64,000 nt of DNA from Periplaneta americana (lineage: Eukaryota; Arthropoda; Insecta; Blattodea; Blattidae). The first letter of the stretch is position 1; each line of letters opens with the position of its first letter. Of the stretch, positions 58,171-64,000 are shown piece by piece. The stretch is from contig NC_091132.1 in assembly GCF_040183065.1 (NCBI RefSeq), forward strand, positions 162,400,602 through 162,464,601. The letters are read 5' to 3'. Below the pieces are notes generated by a model. The model saw only the letters and a program-made list of their open reading frames with translations, was not told where the DNA came from and made no database searches. The position numbers and the translations under genes are program-made.

Positions 58171-58267
58171 TGTAATGGCTGCTATCAAGACGGAACCCGA
58201 GGTCGACCCTCTGGCAGTACAGCCACGTGATGACGCTATTAAAGAAGAGGAAAATCCTTCATCAGAT
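58171..58267 (+). CDS. Gene C, start exon of a third C2H2-family gene
   Basis: After acceptor CTGTTTTCAG and TTGTA comes ATG at about 58175 and about 31 codons (MAAIKTEPEVDPLAVQPRDD, AIKEEENPSSD), ending GAT|GTAAGA in phase 0. It is homologous to gene B's start exon: same acceptor-to-ATG spacing, xIKxExxxDPLxxQP peptide, acidic end. Two IKxE motifs. No following exon is found before the window end, which fits gene B's 8.5-kb first intron. The finger assignment is by family only. Confidence 0.75.
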
Positions 58268-58789
58268 GTAAGACCATTTTTCTACCTCCTTGTCTACTGA
58301 CTCATTCCTATATTACTATTTTTTTATTTGACTGCAATGCGTTACAGTGTTGAGTGACAGCATTGACTTCCGGTCATTTAGCTATCATTCACTTATAAAC
58401 AAACAATTTTATTCATAAATAGGTAGATCTACTTTTTTTCTTTAATTGGTGTTACTTTGTATGCGTGTTTAAATAATTTCAAAGTCTCTTATGGACCCTT
58501 GCCTTTCACAGTCGTATTTCAAAATATGGTTAATATGACATTGACGTTTTCCTCTTCCTTTATTCTTCGTCAGTGATGGACTGACTGTAGCAAGTAGAGG
58601 TTGATCACTGAGTTAGTACTTGCATGAGAGGGTTGGCGTGAGAGTGTAGCTTTTCCAGATAAGTTTCTCGTAATTTTCGTGCATAGTCACTAAATAAACT
58701 CATGCTGAAGTCATTGTACAAGATGTGGCAAAGGAATCGGACGGTTATAGAAGGCTGTTTACTGAGCATCATGAGGGGTTATGGATATT
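58268..58789 (+). other. Start of gene C intron 1
   Basis: T-rich, no feature recognised before the mariner remnant. Confidence 0.5.
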
Positions 58790-59885
58790 GATCGGCTGTC
58801 TTTGTTAGCATTTTTGATGCCATTTTGTGTGATCATAAAAGTATGGAGCTCGGAGCATCGTGCTTTCATTATCGAGACATTTTTAAGAATGGTAATTCAG
58901 TTGTGAAAACCCAACTTAATGTTGGCCACCACAGAGCCGTTCCTGCTCGCACTACCATATTGAGATGGGTACAAAACTTTCGATTATCAGATCAGCTTGC
59001 AAGATTAAACCACCAGGACATGTTCGAAGTATACAAACGCCAGATAATATTGAGCTGTTACGAGCAGTCCACATCGATCAGCTAGATGGCAGGCTATAGC
59101 ACTGCGACTTTCAGAAAGTTCTGTGCGCCGAATATTGCATTCATCCATATAAACTTAAGATTGTTCAGCAATTCAATGAGAGAAACTATGTCCAACACAG
59201 GACACTTGCCGAGAGAATGGTGGAAATTTTGGCAGACGAAGTTGTTATGTTCATGAGTGACGAGGCACATTTCCGTTTAAATAGTTATGTTAATGAGCAG
59301 AACTTTAGATACTGGGCCCCCGAAAGTACTAACGAACTACACGAGCGTCTGCTTCACTATGGAAAGGTTACAGATTGGTGTGCTGTGTCTAGATACTGCG
59401 TCATAGGCCTGTATTTTTTTCTTTGAGGAGAACGGGAACACTGTGACAGTGAATAGTCAACGTTACGTCGAAATGCTGAGGACTTTTCTTCAACCAGAAT
59501 AGCGTAGGCATCTACATAGGATTGATAGAGAAACTGCAAGGTTTCAGCAAGATTGTGCCAGGCTCATACAACAGAAAATTCAATGACAGTTCTGCGCAGC
59601 ATGTTTCCTGAGCACATCGTTTCTCGGAGTGGTCACATTCCCTGGCCTCCCCGCTCGCCTGATCTTACCATCTGCGACTACTTTCTGTGGGGTTACTGAA
59701 GTACAAAGTGTACGTAAACAGGCCCCAAACAACTGATGACCTGAAGATTCCATTGCTCAAGAAATTGCCAACATTGATAGCGGAATGTTGGAAAGAGCGA
59801 CACGCAACTTCGGGGAAAGACTTGAAGAGTGCATAGAGAGAGACGGACACCATTTGAAGGACATAATTTTCGAGACAATCTAAAT
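58790..59885 (+). pseudogene. Tc1/mariner-type transposase, degraded
   Basis: Order of motifs: ASCFHYRDIFKNGNSVVKTQ, NVGHHRAVPARTTILRWVQN (DNA-binding region), MSDEAHFRLNSYVNEQNFRY (first Asp), FQQDCA-like (second Asp), WPPRSPDLTICDYFLWGY (third Asp), KVYVNRPQTTDDL and ERDGHHLKDIIF at the C-terminus. Multiple frame changes and at least two stops. No terminal repeats found. Confidence 0.85.
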
Positions 59886-61588
59886 GTATGTCAACAAAAT
59901 GGCATACATAGCCAGCTTTTTTTTCAGTAATAGATTTGTTCTAATAGACATAGGCCAAATTACCGAGTTATTTTCATTTGAAAATTGTCCGATTCCTTTG
60001 CCGCATCTTGTACAGTTATGTGTTTCGAATGTGGTAATCTGCTCCAGTGATAGTTCTGCAAACTGCGCGTTGGATACCGTCAATTTTCCAAAGATGGCGA
60101 GGGTGGGCTTGAGACCATATTTCACATGCATATAACATGAGTTACCTGATGTGCAGTTGTAATTTGGTTTTTATTGGTATTAAGCTCTTGAAGAGAGGAT
60201 ATAAGGACATGAATCGTTGAAAAGCTCTATTTTTCATGCTGTCTGAAAGTTAATCTCTTGCCTAAGACGACTCCAAGATATTTAGCTGATTAACTGAAGG
60301 TGACTGCTTGGTTTTGAATACGAAGTGCCTCGCTTGTATGGGGGAAATGTCTTGTGAATATGACAACCTCTGATTTTGTGCTTTTTATTTTAAGCTGTCA
60401 TCGTTGCCCATTGCGTTATTTGTTTGATAGCTTCTTGCATATGTTTGTAGGCATACTGTATACTAAAATGTTTCGTATATTATTGTATCATCTGCATACA
60501 AAACATGCTGGCATTTTGAGTGCGAAGGGATATCTTGGACGTAAGCTGAATGTAGAGTTAAGACACAGTGCAGGTGGATGGTAACCTTTGCACCAAAATG
60601 AATCTGGTAATAGATCATGAGGAGAGATTTGAAATATCTTAATACCTAACCTTTTTTCTAACATTCATCGTTTTAGGGGAAATTGTTATATTTCTATGAA
60701 GCATTTGGCAACATCACAGCTGCTGCAATAACTCTAAGCAACCGCAGCCTACACTCCTTACCTTCCCCTCCCCCTCTGCCATACTCAGTCCAGAATACGG
60801 GATGTACACTGCATTGCAAGATTTAGTTCAATGATTTTTGCTTAGCTATCATTCAATTTAATTTCATAGATAAACCGGGGGGTGGAAAAAAAGATTCAAG
60901 ACATTAACTGTTCAGATTATTTTTACCTATCTACTTGTAGAGCAATCAGCCATTTCTCTCAGGCCATTACCGCAATAGATCACTACAAACATTGGGCAAA
61001 GACTTTTTTTTTTCTGCTTAACGGTGCATAATCGAAGGAAAAGTGTAATGAATGTTTTGTTATAGTTAACATGTTGAATCATCTCTTAAAGTTTGGTGCA
61101 GAACCTTGAGGTACTTCTACATGAATTGGTATTCAGGTGGAGATTTGTTTGTGATAGCGAACTCGAAATGTTCTTCCTTCCAGATATTTTGCTATGAAGT
61201 GAATGTATACATCGGGAATAGAGAATTCTTGTAACTTATGCCGAAGTCTATACGATGGTATCGAATGTCTGCTCTATATCTAAAAATGTAGCAACGGTAT
61301 GTTGTTGGGATAAGAATCCTGTATTTTGACAACCTGGTCAGTGGTTCCCGAGTGTTGTGTTCTGGTTTGAATCCAAATTGTTCATTTTGGGTTACATCAG
61401 GAGCATTTGAGATTGGGTGTATTCGTGATAAAAGAAGTTTCTCCAATATCTTTCCTAGGAAGTTCAGTGAACTATTCGGCCTATATCTTGTAGGAAGTGT
61501 GGGGGTTCTTTCCTGGTTTGTGGATTACAATAATAATGGCATCTCTCCATGTTCATGGGAAATAAATTAATTTTAAACAGGCATTGTA

Positions 61589-62584
61589 CAGGGTGATCGG
61601 TTTGGGTATGGATAAAATAAAAACACCGTAAAACATTTACTACTGAACTTTATTTGTTGAAACTTTGTGCATACAACACTGAAAGATGGGAGATTCCTCA
61701 GAGCTCAACATGACCCCCATTGCGCACCCTGCAGAACTCATAACAGTGATGCAATTCAGCCACTGTCCATTGTAACATAAGAGAAGTGATTTATTTAAAA
61801 GCTTGAGTAGTTTTTACTCTCAGATCATCAATGTTCCTGGGTTTCTGTAAATAGACGATGTCTTTAACAAAACCCAATATGAAGAAGTCAGGATGGGTTA
61901 GATCTGGAAAGTTTGGAGGCCAAGCCAAGAGATAGCTGCTTCTCGTATTGGGTTTCGCCTGCGACCTCCTGCATGTTTTTTTTTTATTTAACAGAACCTG
62001 TTTCTACAAATGTTCAATACCATAACATCATGGAATCGTATTTAGGTACATTACACACACCATAATTACATCGAAATTCCCTTTGCACTCTTTTAACACT
62101 CTCAAATTTAACATGTCAAAGAAGACATTCTACAGCTGTTGATTTGTAGTAGCCATTTTAATCATCTACGAGCAACTGGCGTGGTTTAGTTGCCTTCCGG
62201 TCTGAAGCTGCGTTCGGGCGCGGGTTCGATCCCCGCTTGGGCTGATTATCTGGTTGGGTTTTTCCGAGGTTTTCCCTAGCCGTAAGGTGAATGCCAGGTA
62301 ATCTTCGGCGAATCCTCGGCCTCATCTCGCCAAATACCATCTCGCTATCACCAATCTCATCGACGTTAAATAACCTAGTAGTTGATACAGCGTCGTTAAA
62401 TAACCAACTAAAAAAATAATCATCTATGATTTTCTTTTGTCCTTTCAGATTATGCATTGTTGATTGGCATATATATGGAAACTCCCATCTTTTAATCATA
62501 ATATAACCAGCAAGAAATTTTTATTACTATCATAATAGCTTTATAATAATAAATTAATATTATCCATACCCAAACGGATCAGAT
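61589..62584 (-). mobile_element. Mariner-like element
   Basis: TIR TGATCGGTTTGGGTATGGAT at the left, and inverted TGATCCGTTTGGGTATGGAT at the right; TA at both edges. The reverse strand near 61700-61900 keeps the C-terminus of a mariner transposase (HIGFC, YLQKPR-like, ELHHCYEFCR-like, NGGHV). A SINE lies inside at 62163-62412. Confidence 0.75.
62163..62412 (+). repeat. tRNA-headed SINE, family S4
   Basis: Head CAACTGGCGTGGTTTAGTTG and B box GGGTTCGATCCC, body GGTTGGGTTTTTCCGAGGTT, tail AGCGTCGTTAAATAA. ATCATCTA occurs on both sides (62159-62166 and about 62419). The body and tail resemble S3 although the head differs. Confidence 0.85.
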
Positions 62585-63227
62585 TATATATCTTTGTTAG
62601 GTGTATTATGGAGCATCGAGGTAATTGAAGACATTACATAACCAGCCCTAGTAATTTTTAATGAAATTGAGTTAAGGACACATTTGCTACTATTTTAAAT
62701 GTTTATAGACTCCAAAAACGGTCCATGTCAAGTGCAATAGACATAAGGATAAAACACCAGTTGAACGGAATTAGCTGACGTGTTATTCTTGTATTTTTTG
62801 TTGTTTTTCTGAAAAATAGCAATTTTGACAAGGGTTGTTTTTGTAATAATGTCTTCAATTGCTTCAATGCTTGTGGAGGAATGTTGTCTGGACCAGCTGC
62901 TTTCTGGAGTGTGATTGTACGGATTATGCTTTGCATTTCTCTGGAGTGGTCACTGGTATACTATATCTTGGAGTTCGTTTAGTATAGTCTTCACAGTTTG
63001 TGTGACTTCTTCTGTAAAGTTAGGTTGGGATGGCTATTTGTGTGGTTTAAAACTATGTTGAAACGAACCTGCTAGAATTTCAGCTTGTTTGTGAGTCATA
63101 TATCATTTGGTTGTTGGGTGTGTTATTTGAGGTATTTGCTTTGCGTAATAGTCTCTTAGCTAAATTCCAAAAATCTTTTTTAGCTGGTGGTCAGTTTTCA
63201 TTTTTTTTTTTTTGCAAAGGTGTTTAT

Positions 63228-63640
63228 TTTGCAAATCAAGATTTCAGGTGTAACTCCCTGTAAAGTTGATTTGAATAATTTCGAGGGAAAAATTGTTCCG
63301 GGGTCGGACCCAACACCGATCCAATTTTTCCCTCTATATCCACAGACCTCAAAGTGGGCTGACAACCGTCAAGCAACCAACTTCGAGTGTACACTAACTC
63401 CGTGTGACTTAAATTGTGGTTTTCTGTTATCGAACAGTGACGTGTATTATGCAAATCAAGATTTCAGGTGTAATTCCCTGTAAAGTTGATTTGAATAAGT
63501 TCGAGGGAAAAATTGTTCCGGGGCCGGGCATCGAACCCGGGACCTTTGGTTTAACGTACCAACGTCTTTGGTTTAACGTACAAACGCTCTACCAACTGAG
63601 CTACCCGGGAACTCTACCCGACACCGATTTTGTATAATTC
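63228..63640 (-). repeat. tRNA-related SINE S5 with internal 80-bp duplication
   Basis: GCAAATCAAGATTTCAGGTG to ATTGTTCCGGGG occurs at 63228-63303 and again at 63450-63526. On the reverse strand 63515-63610 reads a tRNA-like GTAGCTCAGTTGGTAGAGCG with an inserted second anticodon-region copy, and GGGTTCGATGCCCGG. Confidence 0.7.
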
Positions 63641-63654
63641 AAGACATGGGCAAG

Positions 63655-63835
63655 TTTTTGTACATTTCCAGGTCATCTGGTTTCCTTGTACAGACTGTAA
63701 AATTTTTCCTTTGTCAAAAGAGAGCCAATTGTTGATCCATAGGTTTGTAAGATGAGACATTGTCACTCAGTTGTACCTACACCGATTTCACATTTCTGAT
63801 AATCCTACTTGTCTGTGGTGTAATAATCATGCTGT
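63655..63835 (+). mobile_element. LINE fragment with 5' inversion (twin-priming form)
   Basis: 63757-63835 is forward-strand C-terminal LINE sequence (TQLYLHRFHISDNPTCLWCN), while 63655-63755 is the immediately preceding LINE segment in reverse orientation. The uninverted version is at 23690-23910. Confidence 0.75.
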
Positions 63836-63837
63836 TA

Positions 63838-64000
63838 AAATGTTATGTTTTATTTAACGACGCTCGCAACTGCAGAGGTTATATCAGCGTCGCCGGATGT
63901 GCTGGAATTTTGTCCCGCAGGAGTTCTTTTACATGCCAGTAAATCTACTGACATGAGCCTGTCGCATTTAAGCACACTTAAATGCCATCGACCTGGCCCA
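63838..64000 (-). repeat. tRNA-headed SINE, family S2, cut by window end
   Basis: Begins TGTTTTATTTAACGACGCTC (inverted tail) and runs into TCTACTGACATGAGCCTGTC. The head lies beyond the window. Confidence 0.88.

Larger units (their letters stand above)
60140..63180 (-). mobile_element. LINE reverse transcriptase remnant (Jockey-like), split by a mariner element
   Basis: Reading the reverse strand from 63180: SIIRTITLQKAAGPDNIPPQ and ALKQLKTL (62703-62936). After the mariner come NEQFGFKPEHNTREPLTRL (about 61350), then IDFGISYKNSLFPMYTF, and the catalytic-site VLYADDTIIYETF at about 60480-60520. Motif order is that of LINE reverse transcriptases. Heavily broken. Confidence 0.75.

Overview
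The window looks like nuclear DNA of an insect, most likely a cockroach or termite. The reasons are AT-rich sequence, host exons separated by multi-kilobase introns, C2H2 zinc-finger genes, and dense interspersed repeats: LINE tails ending in (TAAG)n or (GAT)n, several tRNA-headed SINE families, mariner, hAT, PIF/Harbinger and Penelope-like elements. The species call is an inference from repeat style; nothing in the sequence names it.

Host genes. All convincing host genes lie on the + strand and belong to one C2H2 zinc-finger family. Gene A lacks its first exon here. It has exon 3373-3510, exon 6275-6357 and a zinc-finger exon 9681-10680. Gene B is complete in coding terms: start exon 29928-30028, exon 38505-38642, exon 41497-41579 and zinc-finger exon 44450-45464. 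Gene C enters with its start exon at 58171-58267 and must continue past the window. Genes A and B have identical lengths for the two middle exons (138 and 83 nt) and identical phases, so they are tandem duplicates about 35 kb apart. Their short N-terminal exons are acidic and carry repeated [hydrophobic]-K-x-E motifs resembling SUMO acceptor sites; the last exon carries the DNA-binding fingers. Both finger arrays end prematurely and are followed by decayed finger sequence, and a further decayed array lies at 47.4-47.7 kb.

Mobile DNA fills most of the rest. 0-3 kb: LINE tails, a SINE and a recent inverted duplication. 3.5-9.6 kb (gene A introns): MITEs, a tetranucleotide satellite, two opposed LINE tails and a mariner remnant inside a long-TIR element. 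11.4-22.8 kb: SINEs, a TTAA element, LINEs, a Penelope-like fragment, a hAT element, a circularly permuted LINE fragment and a tRNA-like hairpin. 23.3-28.1 kb: a composite PIF/Harbinger element with an apparently intact two-exon MADF/BESS gene. 28.5-44.2 kb (upstream of and inside gene B): more LINEs, MITEs, SINEs and a three-level nest of insertions in one intron. 45.7-64 kb: a Harbinger-type MITE, a fold-back hAT element, LINE chimeras, mariner copies and SINEs.

No rRNA, CRISPR array, LTR retrovirus-like element or Polinton was recognised. Long AT-rich intervals between 46.8 and 52.5 kb hold nothing I can name. All calls were made by reading the sequence, without database searches.
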